A stretch of 18,448 nucleotides of DNA from Sphingobium sp. (lineage in GTDB: Bacteria; Pseudomonadota; Alphaproteobacteria; Sphingomonadales; Sphingomonadaceae). The stretch covers positions 1 through 18,448 of the forward strand of contig NZ_QFOA01000070.1 of NCBI RefSeq assembly GCF_003248505.1, read 5' to 3'. The position numbers and the translations under genes were made by a program. The notes beneath the pieces are model-generated. The model was given only the letters and a program-made list of their open reading frames with translations, had not been told where the DNA came from and did no database searches. Position 1 is the stretch's first letter, and every line of letters starts with the position of its first letter. Positions 6,717 to 14,091 of this stretch are shown one piece after another.

Positions 6717-7706
6717 CTAATCGGCGGCTGGCCCGGTGCTGCCGCGTTCGACCAGGGTGAAGGGGAATTCGGGCATGGCGGCAGCGCCGTCGACCAGTGC
6801 GTCGATGACGGCCCGCCCCATTTCCTCCAGCGGTTGCCGCACGGTCGTGAGCGGCGGCCAGGACGTTTGGCTCGCCGTCGTGTCGTCGAAGCCTGCCACC
6901 GATATGTCTTCCGGTACGCGAAGCCCGATACGATGCGCCAGCGTCAGCACGCCCAGCGCCATTTCGTCGTTGGTGGCGAAGATGGCGGTCGGTCGGTCCG
7001 CCCGCAACAACAGCGTCTCTCCCGTCTCGAGGCCGGAGGCGAAGTCGAACCGCCCTTGTATCAAGGTGACCGCGTCGAGAGAAACGCCCGCCGCATCCAG
7101 CCCCTCGCGAAAGCCGTCGACGCGGCGAGCCGCCGATTCGTGACCGGGCGGCGGAGTGATCACGCCGAACCGCCTGTGGCCCAGGGCGACCAGATGGTCC
7201 GCCACCATCCGTCCCGCTGCATGTTCGGGTGTGTGGATGTTGAACCCGTTGCCGATCGTGGATCCGGCAATGCGGGCGCAGGGAAGGCGCATCTGCTCAA
7301 GCCGTGCCAGCAGCTTGGCGTCATCGGACAAGGGCGGCACCAGTAGCACGCCATCGGGCCGCAGCGCCGCCACCAGCCGGTCGAGCACGTCGAACCTCTC
7401 CTCCGCGCCCGCGGAAATCGGCTCGACAACCAGATGATAACCCAGGTCGCGGCAACGCCATGCCGCGCCCATCTGGATGCGGCTGACATAACCGGGTGCG
7501 GGATTGTTGTAGAGAAAGGCGATCATGAAAGATCGGCCGCCCGCCAGCCGCCGGGCCGACTGGTTGGGGCGATAGCCAAGCTGGTCGATGGCCTGCTGCA
7601 CCCGCGCGCGCAATTCCGCGCTGACGTTCGGAGCCTTGTTGACGACGCGCGACACCGTCTTGATGGAAACGCGGGCCAGTGCGGCGACATCGTGGATGCT
7701 GGTCAT
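6717..7706 (-). CDS. LacI/GalR-family transcriptional regulator
   Basis: This 329-residue repressor of the LacI/GalR family is expected to bind DNA as a dimer and respond to a sugar or sugar derivative. The helix-turn-helix is at residues 3-50 (SIHDVAALARVSIKTVSRVV), followed by the hinge helix NQSARRLA. The periplasmic-binding-like sensor domain includes GVLLVPP, HLVALGHRRFGVITPP, AIFATNDEMALGVL and PEDISVAGFDDT. The frame is open further upstream to base 8132, but the family start is the ATG at 7706 (7709 is a second choice), preceded by CAGGGA. It diverges from the DUF4169 gene across 87 bases. No sugar-utilisation gene is adjacent, so its regulon is unknown; the GH43 gene at the right end carries a LacI-type operator and is a possible distant target. 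Confidence 0.9.
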   Translation of the reverse strand: MTSIHDVAALARVSIKTVSRVVNKAPNVSAELRARVQQAIDQLGYRPNQSARRLAGGRSFMIAFLYNNPAPGYVSRIQMGAAWRCRDLGYHLVVEPISAGAEERFDVLDRLVAALRPDGVLLVPPLSDDAKLLARLEQMRLPCARIAGSTIGNGFNIHTPEHAAGRMVADHLVALGHRRFGVITPPPGHESAARRVDGFREGLDAAGVSLDAVTLIQGRFDFASGLETGETLLLRADRPTAIFATNDEMALGVLTLAHRIGLRVPEDISVAGFDDTTASQTSWPPLTTVRQPLEEMGRAVIDALVDGAAAMPEFPFTLVERGSTGPAAD

Positions 7707-7793
7707 CATTCCCTGATCTTCAAACTGCCGCATCGTCATGCCCAGCGTGGAGGCAGGATGGCAAGTCTCCACGTGGCGCGCTAGGCATAGGGC

Positions 7794-8000
7794 ATGGGTG
7801 ACGTGATCAATCTGAGACAGGCGCGCAAGGCCAGAGCGCGAGCCGACAGGGAAAAAGCAGCGGAGCAGAATCGCGCGAAGTTCGGGCGGACGAAAGGCCA
7901 AAAGTCGCGGGATGAAGCAAACAAGTCGAACCTGGAGAAGGAAGTCGACGGCGCGCGGCGTGTCGACAGGATCTCCGAATCCGATATCGTGGACGATTAG
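7794..8000 (+). CDS. DUF4169 family small basic protein
   Basis: The 68-residue protein starts MGDVINLRQARKARARADR and is dominated by charged, probably helical sequence (REKAAEQNRAKFGRTKGQKS), ending in ESDIVDD. The MxDVINLRxARKxxxR start and the NRAKFGRTK motif are typical of DUF4169, a small alphaproteobacterial family of unknown function. In other alphaproteobacteria it often sits beside a ribbon-helix-helix gene; none is present here. The ATG at 7794 is the only sensible start; the Shine-Dalgarno is weak. It diverges from the LacI-family gene and lies 303 bases upstream of argG in the same direction. Confidence 0.85.
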   Translation: MGDVINLRQARKARARADREKAAEQNRAKFGRTKGQKSRDEANKSNLEKEVDGARRVDRISESDIVDD

Positions 8001-8135
8001 ATTCGAGAGGACTGGACTCCCCAATTCCGGCTGCCGCAACTGCCGTGACGACCCCGCTACGCGGCAATCGCTGCCCGGGCATTGGGGGGCGGCGCGGTAT
8101 TGGCGCGGTGCCTCCGCCCGGATGGGATGCAAGAA

Positions 8136-8159
8136 TATTGACTGCGGAGGCCGTCAATA
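8136..8159. repeat. Perfect 7-bp inverted repeat in the argG leader
   Basis: TATTGAC (8136-8142) and GTCAATA (8153-8159) are exact reverse complements separated by 10 bases, so the half-sites are about 17 bases apart centre to centre. The spacing and dyad suit a dimeric regulator. TTGACT at 8138-8143 could alternatively be a -35 element, but no good -10 sits 16-18 bases on. Which regulator would bind is unknown. Confidence 0.5.
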
Positions 8160-8165
8160 AGCCGG

Positions 8166-8179
8166 TTGCTCATGAGCAA
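8166..8179. repeat. 14-bp perfect palindrome in the argG leader
   Basis: TTGCTCATGAGCAA is its own reverse complement over 14 bases, six bases after the preceding inverted repeat. It has no loop, so it suits a protein-binding site better than an RNA hairpin. It lies about 125 bases upstream of the argG start. The partner is unknown. Confidence 0.5.
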
Positions 8180-8303
8180 TCCATTTCGCCCGATCGCAGC
8201 CAAAGGGTCTGTTTCGTCTTGCGCAGTTGCGCTTTGCCAGCGTGCCTGATACCGGGCGCGCGCACCTGAAACGCCCATTCCGGCTGGAAAGAGTCCCCGC
8301 GCC

Positions 8304-9521
8304 ATGTCCGACAAGATCAACCGTATCGTCCTCGCTTTCTCGGGCGGCCTCGACACGAGCGTGATCCTCAAATGGTTGCAGCAGACCTATGAATGCGAGG
8401 TGGTCACCTTCACCGCTGACCTGGGTCAGGGCGAGGAGCTCGAACCGGCACGCGCAAAGGCCCGGCTCATGGGGGTCAAGGAAGAGCATATCTTCATCGA
8501 CGATCTGCGCGAAGAATTCGTCAAGGATTATGTCTTTCCGATGATGCGCAGCAACGCGCTTTACGAGGGGCTTTATCTGCTCGGCACGTCGATTGCCCGT
8601 CCGCTGATCGCCAAGCGCCAGATCGAGATCGCCCGGCAGGTGGGCGCGGACGCGGTCAGCCATGGCGCGACTGGCAAGGGCAACGATCAGGTCCGCTTCG
8701 AACTTGGCTATTACGGCCTCGCCCCCGATATCAAGGTCATCGCGCCCTGGCGCGAGTGGGATTTGACCAGCCGCACCAGACTGATCGAATTCGCCGAGCA
8801 GCATCAGATTCCGATCCCCCGCGACAAGCGCGGCGAAGCGCCGTTCTCGACGGATGCGAACATGCTGCACACCTCGTCGGAAGGCAAAGTGCTGGAAGAC
8901 CCGTGGGAGGAAACCCCGGACTTCGTCTATTCGCGCACCGTCAACCCGGAAGACGCGCCCGATGCCCCGGAATATATTACCGTCGATTTCGAACGCGGCG
9001 ACGGCGTGGCGATCAACGGCGTGGGCATGTCGCCTGCAACCCTGCTCGAAACGTTGAACGATTACGGTCGCAAGCATGGGATCGGTCGGCTCGACCTGGT
9101 CGAAAACCGGTTCGTCGGCATGAAGTCGCGCGGTATGTATGAAACCCCCGGCGGCACCATCTATCACCTGGCCCATCGCGGCATCGAGCAACTGACGCTG
9201 GATCGCGGGGCAGCGCATCTCAAGGACGAACTCGCGCCCCGCTACGCCGAACTCATCTATAACGGCTTCTGGTTCTCGCCCGAGCGCGAGATGCTTCAGG
9301 CCGCGATTGACCATAGCCAGCAAAAGGTGACCGGCACCGTTCGCCTCAAACTCTACAAGGGAGGTGTCTCCGTCGTCGGTCGCAAGTCGCCCTATTCGCT
9401 GTACAGCGAGAAGGTCGTGACGTTCGAGGATGATGCGGGTGCCTATGACCAGCGCGATGCCGCCGGGTTCATCAAGCTCAATGCGCTGCGGTTGCGCCTG
9501 CTGGGGCGCCGCGACGGCTGA
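8304..9521 (+). CDS. argG: Argininosuccinate synthase
   Basis: The enzyme joins citrulline and aspartate with ATP to form argininosuccinate, the penultimate step of arginine biosynthesis, in the cytoplasm. At 405 residues it has the usual length. The ATP-binding P-loop AFSGGLDTSVI is at residues 11-21. Other family signatures are GATGKGNDQVRFE, the TDANMLHTSSEG segment, GRKHGIGRLDLVENRFVGMKSRG and the C-terminal ETPGGTIYHLAHR region. The ATG at 8304 gives the standard N-terminus. It stands alone, without other arginine genes in the window, and behind a 303-base leader with palindromes that may govern its expression. Identification is firm. Confidence 0.98.
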   Translation: MSDKINRIVLAFSGGLDTSVILKWLQQTYECEVVTFTADLGQGEELEPARAKARLMGVKEEHIFIDDLREEFVKDYVFPMMRSNALYEGLYLLGTSIARPLIAKRQIEIARQVGADAVSHGATGKGNDQVRFELGYYGLAPDIKVIAPWREWDLTSRTRLIEFAEQHQIPIPRDKRGEAPFSTDANMLHTSSEGKVLEDPWEETPDFVYSRTVNPEDAPDAPEYITVDFERGDGVAINGVGMSPATLLETLNDYGRKHGIGRLDLVENRFVGMKSRGMYETPGGTIYHLAHRGIEQLTLDRGAAHLKDELAPRYAELIYNGFWFSPEREMLQAAIDHSQQKVTGTVRLKLYKGGVSVVGRKSPYSLYSEKVVTFEDDAGAYDQRDAAGFIKLNALRLRLLGRRDG

Positions 9522-9530
9522 TCCGATACA

Positions 9531-9562
9531 GTTTGCGACAAATAAGCCGGGTTTGTGACAAA
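9531..9562. promoter_or_regulatory. Two 12-bp direct repeats spaced 20 bp upstream of the EF-hand gene
   Basis: GTTTGCGACAAA (9531-9542) and GTTTGTGACAAA (9551-9562) differ at one base and begin exactly 20 bases apart, two helical turns. A weaker third copy, GTTGCGGGACA, begins at 9563. Head-to-tail phased repeats are typical of OmpR/PhoB-class response regulators, and such a regulator is encoded just downstream. They lie 81-112 bases before the EF-hand start. Confidence 0.5.
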
Positions 9563-9642
9563 GTTGCGGGACAGGTCTTTCCGATAAGCGTCGTCAAGGG
9601 TGGCAACAGGCCGCTCGGATGAACGCACAGAGGAAGACTATC

Positions 9643-10263
9643 ATGCTCCGTTCCTTTTTCATGACCGTCGCAGCGGGATCGCTGTTCGTAGGTGGCCTTG
9701 CCGCCACCCATGTCGCCTTTGCCCAGCCCGGCCCCGGCGATGGCCCGCGCGCGCGCGGAGGCCTGATGATGCAGGCCGACGCTAACAAGGATGGCCGCGT
9801 CAGCAAGGCGGAGATGACCGCCGCGCTGGAGGCGCGCTTTGCCCGAATGGATGTCGATGGCGATGGCAAGCTGACGCCCAAGGATCGCGAACTCAAGCGC
9901 CAGCAACGTCTGGACGCGCGCTTTGCCGAAATGGATACCGATCGCAACGGCCAGATCAGCAAGGCCGAATTCACCGCCGCACAGGAGGCGCGTGCCAGCA
10001 AACGCGCCGAAATGCACAGCGGCGGACCGGGTGGACATAAGTGGCGCGGTCGCCCGCACCGCGGTTTCGGTATGGCAAGGCCGGGCAGCAAGGATGCTGT
10101 CGTGACCAAGGCGGACTTCGTGGCGCGGGGCATGGCGATGTTCGACCGGGCCGATGCCAATAAGGACGGCTTCGTCACCGCCGACGAGATGAAGGCAGCG
10201 CGTCAGGCGATGCGCGGCACCTGGCAGGATCGCAAGGGACCGCCGCCGCCGCCGCAGAACTGA
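9643..10263 (+). CDS. Exported EF-hand calcium-binding protein
   Basis: This 206-residue protein begins with a signal peptide (MLRSFFMTVAAGSLFVGG, likely cut after AFA near residue 27), so it acts outside the inner membrane. Four canonical EF-hand loops follow: DANKDGRVSKAE (46-57), DVDGDGKLTPKD (70-81), DTDRNGQISKAE (98-109) and DANKDGFVTADE (171-182). A basic, glycine-rich linker lies between the third and fourth. The tail is proline-rich. The start at 9643 is preferred to the in-frame ATG at 9619 because AGAGGAAG stands seven bases before it and it gives a clean signal peptide. A two-component pair follows after a hairpin; related architectures suggest a calcium or envelope sensor, but the function is not shown. 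Confidence 0.88.
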   Translation: MLRSFFMTVAAGSLFVGGLAATHVAFAQPGPGDGPRARGGLMMQADANKDGRVSKAEMTAALEARFARMDVDGDGKLTPKDRELKRQQRLDARFAEMDTDRNGQISKAEFTAAQEARASKRAEMHSGGPGGHKWRGRPHRGFGMARPGSKDAVVTKADFVARGMAMFDRADANKDGFVTADEMKAARQAMRGTWQDRKGPPPPPQN

Positions 10264-10334
10264 TCCCACGGGCGGGGGAATAGGCGGCGGTGCTTCGCGG
10301 CCCATCAAGACCCCGCCGGTTCCCGCCCTATGGT

Positions 10335-10369
10335 GAAGGACGAAGGCTGTTCCCTCGCCTTCGTCCTTC
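10335..10369 (+). terminator. 13-bp stem hairpin between the EF-hand gene and the response regulator
   Basis: A perfect 13-base stem joins 10335-10347 (GAAGGACGAAGGC) to 10357-10369 around a nine-base loop. It ends 33 bases before the response-regulator ATG. It could terminate the EF-hand transcript, although only a short CC/TT tail follows instead of a T-run. It could also act in the leader of the response-regulator message. Confidence 0.65.
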
Positions 10370-10402
10370 CAACCCACCGCAAGCCATGACAGACAGGGCA
10401 CC

Positions 10403-11122
10403 ATGAGCGACCGTCCCCACCTCCTGCTCGTCGATGACGAGCGCTCGATCCGCGAACCGCTGGCCCAGTATCTCTCCCGCAATGGCTTTCGCGTTACGGC
10501 GGTGGAGGGCGCTGCCGATGCGCGCGTCCGGCTCAACGCCAATGCCATCGACCTCGTCATCCTCGACATCATGATGCCGGGGGAGGACGGCCTTTCGCTA
10601 TGTCGCCATATCCGTGAGACGAGCGAAATTCCCGTTATCCTTCTGACCGCCAAGTCTGAGGAGACGGACCGCATCGTAGGGCTGGAAATGGGCGCGGACG
10701 ATTATGTGCTCAAACCTTTTTCTCCCAGAGAACTCGTCGCACGCATCAAGGTGATCTTTCGCCGGGTCGCGACGGGCGGGCAGCGTGTAACTGCACCCGA
10801 TGGCGCAACCTACGCTTTTGCCGACTGGCTTTTGAAGACGCAGGAACGCACACTGGTCGATGCGGAGGGCGTGTCGCTGCCGCTGTCGACCGCCGAATAT
10901 AACCTGATGCTGGCCTTCGCCACGCGGCCCAACCAGGTATTGAGCCGCGACCAGCTGCTCGACATCACGCAGGGGCGGGAAGCCAATGCGTTCGACCGGG
11001 CGATCGACAACCAGATCAGCCGTCTGCGTAAAAAGATCGAACCCGATCCCAGAAATCCCAGCCTGATCAAAACAGTGTGGGGCGGCGGCTACATGTTGTC
11101 CGCCGAGGTGCGCAAATTGTGA
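10403..11122 (+). CDS. OmpR-family response regulator
   Basis: This 239-residue DNA-binding response regulator has a receiver domain (residues 5-118) with acidic pocket D11-D12, phospho-acceptor D55 in DLVILDIMMPGEDG, T82 and K104 (GADDYVLKPFSPREL). A C-terminal winged helix (about 135-235) shows LSTAEYNLMLAF, RDQLLDITQG, DNQISRLRKKIE and TVWGGGYML. The histidine kinase starts inside its stop codon (GTGA overlap at 11119-11122), so the pair is translationally coupled. The head-to-tail repeats upstream of the neighbouring EF-hand gene are plausible targets. The family is certain; the stimulus and regulon are not known. Confidence 0.95.
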   Translation: MSDRPHLLLVDDERSIREPLAQYLSRNGFRVTAVEGAADARVRLNANAIDLVILDIMMPGEDGLSLCRHIRETSEIPVILLTAKSEETDRIVGLEMGADDYVLKPFSPRELVARIKVIFRRVATGGQRVTAPDGATYAFADWLLKTQERTLVDAEGVSLPLSTAEYNLMLAFATRPNQVLSRDQLLDITQGREANAFDRAIDNQISRLRKKIEPDPRNPSLIKTVWGGGYMLSAEVRKL

Positions 11123-12504
11123 GGCGTTTCTGGCCGCAAAGCCTGGTTGGGCAAATCATCGTCCTGGTGGCGGTCGGCCTTTTCGTCGCGCAGGCGATCA
11201 ACTTCGCGCTCTTGCTGAGGGAGCGGAACCGGCTGATGTTGACAGGGCAGACTGCGCCTGCCGTCTATCGCATCGTCAACGCACTCGACGCCCATTCGGA
11301 CCGCCGCCGCGATGACGAGGCTGACGGTGCCGAAAATTCGGGGCAGAGGCGGGCGCGCAACGAATGGCGCACAGTGCGCTTTTCCCAGACCCGTCCCGCG
11401 CTGGACGGGAGACCGCGCCCGGACATCGAAAAGCGCGCTGCCGACATGTTTGCCGATGTCGGCCTGCCAGTCCTGTCGGTAGCGGCGGCGGAGGATCATC
11501 AGCTTATGCCGATCCGGCGGTGGGAGGTCATCCGGATGCGTGCGACCGGCGAGCCTATCGCGGACCGTCGCATGGCGCGATTGACGCTAGCGGTCCAATA
11601 TGCGCCGGGTCGCTGGGTCACTGCGCAGGCCCGGAGCGGCGACCGCCCACCGCGTTTCGGGGGTTGGCTGATCTGGCAGACGCTGATCCTCTACGGCGTG
11701 GTGCTGGTGCCGCTGCTCTGGATCGGCAGGCGCATGGCCAGACCGATGCAGCAACTGACAGGGGCGGCGCACCAATTCGCGCGAACCGGCGCGGCCGATC
11801 CGGTCGAGGAGCGGGGGCCGGGCGACGTGCGCGATCTGACCCTGGCTTTCAATGCCATGCGCGCCCGGATCATGGCCATGCTGGACGAAAAGGACCGGAT
11901 GCTGGGCGCAATTGGGCACGATCTGCGTACACCGCTCGCGTCCTTGCGCGTGCGAGCCGAGTCGGTAGAGGATGAAGGCGAACGCGCTCGCATGTCGCAG
12001 ACCATCGAAGAAATGAACCGGATGCTGGAGGACATCCTCTCGCTCGCCCGTGCGGGGCGGAGCAGCCAGCCGGCGCAAAAGGTCGACATCGCATCCCTCG
12101 CCGATGCCGTCGTCGACGATTTCATCGAACTGGGATCCCCCGTCCATCTGGCAGAGAGCGAGCGGGCCGTCGCCTTCGTTCGACCGCAGCAGGTCCGGCG
12201 CGCGCTGCGCAATCTTATCGAAAACGCTATTGTTTACGGAGAGCGGGCGCATGTTTCCGTGACGCGGGAGGGGACGATGATCCGCGTTGCCGTGGCCGAT
12301 GACGGGCCAGGTATTGCCGAGGACCGCATGGCCGAAATGCTGGAGCCGTTCACCCGACTGGAAGGGTCTCGCAATCGAGAGACGGGCGGCGCTGGGCTTG
12401 GTCTGGCGCTGGTTCGGGCGATCATGGCCGAACATCATGGCGAGCTGCGATTGTCGAACAGGGTCGAAGGCGGCCTGGAGGCGAGTTTGCTCTTTCCCGC
12501 CTGA
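11119..12504 (+). CDS. EnvZ-like sensor histidine kinase
   Basis: This inner-membrane sensor kinase partners the preceding response regulator. The GTG at 11119 is chosen because it overlaps the regulator stop and GAGG precedes it by 10 bases; an in-frame GTG at 11077 would start inside the regulator gene. Of 461 residues, a membrane helix (about 8-32) is followed by a periplasmic region of about 150 residues rich in arginine. A second helix (about 183-203) precedes HAMP, then HisKA with phospho-acceptor H267 in GAIGHDLRTPLASLRVRAE. The ATPase domain shows N365/N369 (NLIENAIVYG), D395 (DDGPGI) and GGAGLGLALV at about 423-432. The periplasmic sensor sequence is not of a family I recognise. Confidence 0.94.
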   Translation: MRRFWPQSLVGQIIVLVAVGLFVAQAINFALLLRERNRLMLTGQTAPAVYRIVNALDAHSDRRRDDEADGAENSGQRRARNEWRTVRFSQTRPALDGRPRPDIEKRAADMFADVGLPVLSVAAAEDHQLMPIRRWEVIRMRATGEPIADRRMARLTLAVQYAPGRWVTAQARSGDRPPRFGGWLIWQTLILYGVVLVPLLWIGRRMARPMQQLTGAAHQFARTGAADPVEERGPGDVRDLTLAFNAMRARIMAMLDEKDRMLGAIGHDLRTPLASLRVRAESVEDEGERARMSQTIEEMNRMLEDILSLARAGRSSQPAQKVDIASLADAVVDDFIELGSPVHLAESERAVAFVRPQQVRRALRNLIENAIVYGERAHVSVTREGTMIRVAVADDGPGIAEDRMAEMLEPFTRLEGSRNRETGGAGLGLALVRAIMAEHHGELRLSNRVEGGLEASLLFPA

Positions 12505-12519
12505 CCGCCCCGCAAAGCA

Positions 12520-13290
12520 TCAGTGCGCGTAGATCATCTTGCGCGTCATCCCGCCATCCACCGCGATCTCCTGCCCGGTGATGAAGCCTGCTCCGTCCGA
12601 CGCCAGGAAAACAACCGTCGCAGCAATATCAGAAGGATCGCCGACCCGCCCCGCGGGATGTTGCGCCTTGTCGATGTCGCGGTGCTCCACGGCTTCCCGC
12701 TCGCTCGCCTTGGCCCAGGGGCGTGTTTCGATCCAGCCGGGTAATATCGCGTTCACGCGAATGTCCGGTCCAAGGCTGACCGCGAGGGCATGGGTGAAGG
12801 CGCATAGCGCGCCTTTCGCTGCGGAATAGGCTTCGGTCTGCGGCTCCGACTGGACGGCGCGCGTGGACGCCATGATGACGATTGAGCCCTTGCGCTGGCG
12901 CAACGGCGGCACTGCCGACCGCACCGTCAGAAACGCGCCGGTCACATGGCTATCCTGCCAAGCCTGCCACTTTTTAAGGTCCAGTTGCTCGATCGGGCCG
13001 CTCACGGGATCGGAAATGCCAGCATTCGATACGAGCAAATCGATGCCCGGCGCTTCGCCTGCCTCCCCGCACCAACTCGAGATTTTCTCGAACGCCTTTT
13101 CCACGTCTCGTTCGCTCGCCACGTCGGCACGAATGACGATGAGGGTGGGCGTGGGCAGTTCGGCGGTCAGATCGCGCACCGCCTCGGCATCCTTGTCGAG
13201 CACCGCGACGCGCCAGCCCTGTGCCAGCAGCGCCTGCGTGATGCCCTTTCCGATGCCCTGAGCGCCACCGGTTACTATCGCGATCTTCAT
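12520..13290 (-). CDS. Short-chain dehydrogenase/reductase (SDR family)
   Basis: This cytoplasmic NAD(P)-dependent oxidoreductase of the classical SDR type has 256 residues. It shows TGGAQGIG (7-14, cofactor glycine motif), SNAG (88-91), catalytic S142, Y155 and K159 (YSAAK), and a C-terminal ITGQEIAVDGG. An acidic residue at the end of the second strand (D32) suggests NAD(H) preference. The start at 13290 follows GGAGGA at four bases; an ATG 11 codons earlier lacks one. It lies 48 bases after the LytTR regulator on the same strand and may belong to that operon. It converges with the sensor kinase, 15 bases apart. The substrate cannot be named from sequence. Confidence 0.92.
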   Translation of the reverse strand: MKIAIVTGGAQGIGKGITQALLAQGWRVAVLDKDAEAVRDLTAELPTPTLIVIRADVASERDVEKAFEKISSWCGEAGEAPGIDLLVSNAGISDPVSGPIEQLDLKKWQAWQDSHVTGAFLTVRSAVPPLRQRKGSIVIMASTRAVQSEPQTEAYSAAKGALCAFTHALAVSLGPDIRVNAILPGWIETRPWAKASEREAVEHRDIDKAQHPAGRVGDPSDIAATVVFLASDGAGFITGQEIAVDGGMTRKMIYAH

Positions 13291-13338
13291 ATGTCCTCCG
13301 TCCTGTCGGGCGGGGGAACGCACGAAGACGCGTTTCGG

Positions 13339-14085
13339 CTATCGGCCCGTCATCGCGCGCGCGTTGGCTAGGAAGGTGCGCCCGATGCGGATCTCGTTGC
13401 CATCGGCCAGCGCGGCGAACCATACGCCGCTACCGTCGTGGCGCAACCGGGCGATATGATCGCGCCGGACAATGTGGCTGCGGTGCAGGCGAACGAACAT
13501 CTGCGGGTCCAGCCTTTCCTCAAGCGAACTGATCGTCTGATGCAACAGATAGCTGTGCCCGCCGACATGCAGCCGCATATAGTCGCGCTCCGCCTCGATC
13601 CGTTCGATCTGATCGGCGGCGATGCGGATGAGTTCGGACCGATGCGGCACCCAGAATTCCTCGGCCCATTCCGGGGCGGGCTCGGCCGGGACGTGGCTTT
13701 CCGTCGCGGGAAGCTGATGGCGCAGGGCCATTTCGACCCGGTCGATGGCACGGTTCAGCCGGTCGTGCGCAACGGGTTTCAGCAGGTAATCGACCGCGGC
13801 AAGATCGAACGCCTCGACCGCGAACCCTTCGAACGCAGTGACGAATATGACTGCCGGACGAATGCCCATGCGCCCGATTGCGCGCGCCACGCCTATTCCG
13901 TCGAGCAGCGGCATAGCGATGTCGAGCATCACGAGATCGGGCTTGAGACCTTCGATCAGGCGCAGCGCTGCCTCACCATCCGTCGCGGTGCCGACAAGTG
14001 CGATGCGCGGCTCGCGGGCGCACAGCATCTGGAGACGCTCGACTGCGAGCGGTTCATCGTCGACGATCATAGTGCGAATGGACAT
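13339..14085 (-). CDS. LytTR-family response regulator
   Basis: This 248-residue LytR/AlgR-type response regulator has a receiver domain with acidic residues D9-D10-E11, phospho-acceptor D55 (DLVMLDIAMPLLDG), T83 (VTAF) and K103 (VDYLLKPV). The LytTR DNA-binding domain (about 145-245) shows IERIEAERDYMRLHVGGHSYLL, FVRLHRSHIVRRDHI and RIGRTFLANARA. It begins six bases after the stop of the LytS-like kinase, so the two form an operon. The target genes are unknown; LytTR proteins bind short direct repeats, which I could not assign here with confidence. Confidence 0.95.
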   Translation of the reverse strand: MSIRTMIVDDEPLAVERLQMLCAREPRIALVGTATDGEAALRLIEGLKPDLVMLDIAMPLLDGIGVARAIGRMGIRPAVIFVTAFEGFAVEAFDLAAVDYLLKPVAHDRLNRAIDRVEMALRHQLPATESHVPAEPAPEWAEEFWVPHRSELIRIAADQIERIEAERDYMRLHVGGHSYLLHQTISSLEERLDPQMFVRLHRSHIVRRDHIARLRHDGSGVWFAALADGNEIRIGRTFLANARAMTGR

Positions 14086-14091
14086 GGACGG

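Larger units (their letters stand above)
8001..8303 (+). other. 303-base non-coding leader upstream of argG
   Basis: No gene with a credible start and ribosome binding site is seen in this gap; short open frames here lack family features. It contains two palindromic elements (8136-8159 and 8166-8179, listed separately) and a tandem TTGCGC pair (TTGCGCAGTTGCGC, about 8219-8232). GGAAAGAG lies 12 bases before the argG start. No match to a known riboswitch could be recognised by eye. Confidence 0.5.

Noticed and set aside
7710..7793. GCAT-N4-ATGC repeat in the LacI/DUF4169 divergent region as an autoregulatory operator
   Set aside because: The four-base arms are too short, and the sequence does not resemble the GATAGCGCTATC type of operator.
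7707..8132. Long N-terminal extension of the LacI-family gene
   Set aside because: The extra 140 residues lack LacI features, overlap the DUF4169 gene and precede the family start MTSIHDVAALA.
8154..9323. 389-residue open frame on the minus strand
   Set aside because: It lies wholly opposite argG, whose identity is certain. It is a GC-rich shadow frame without family features.
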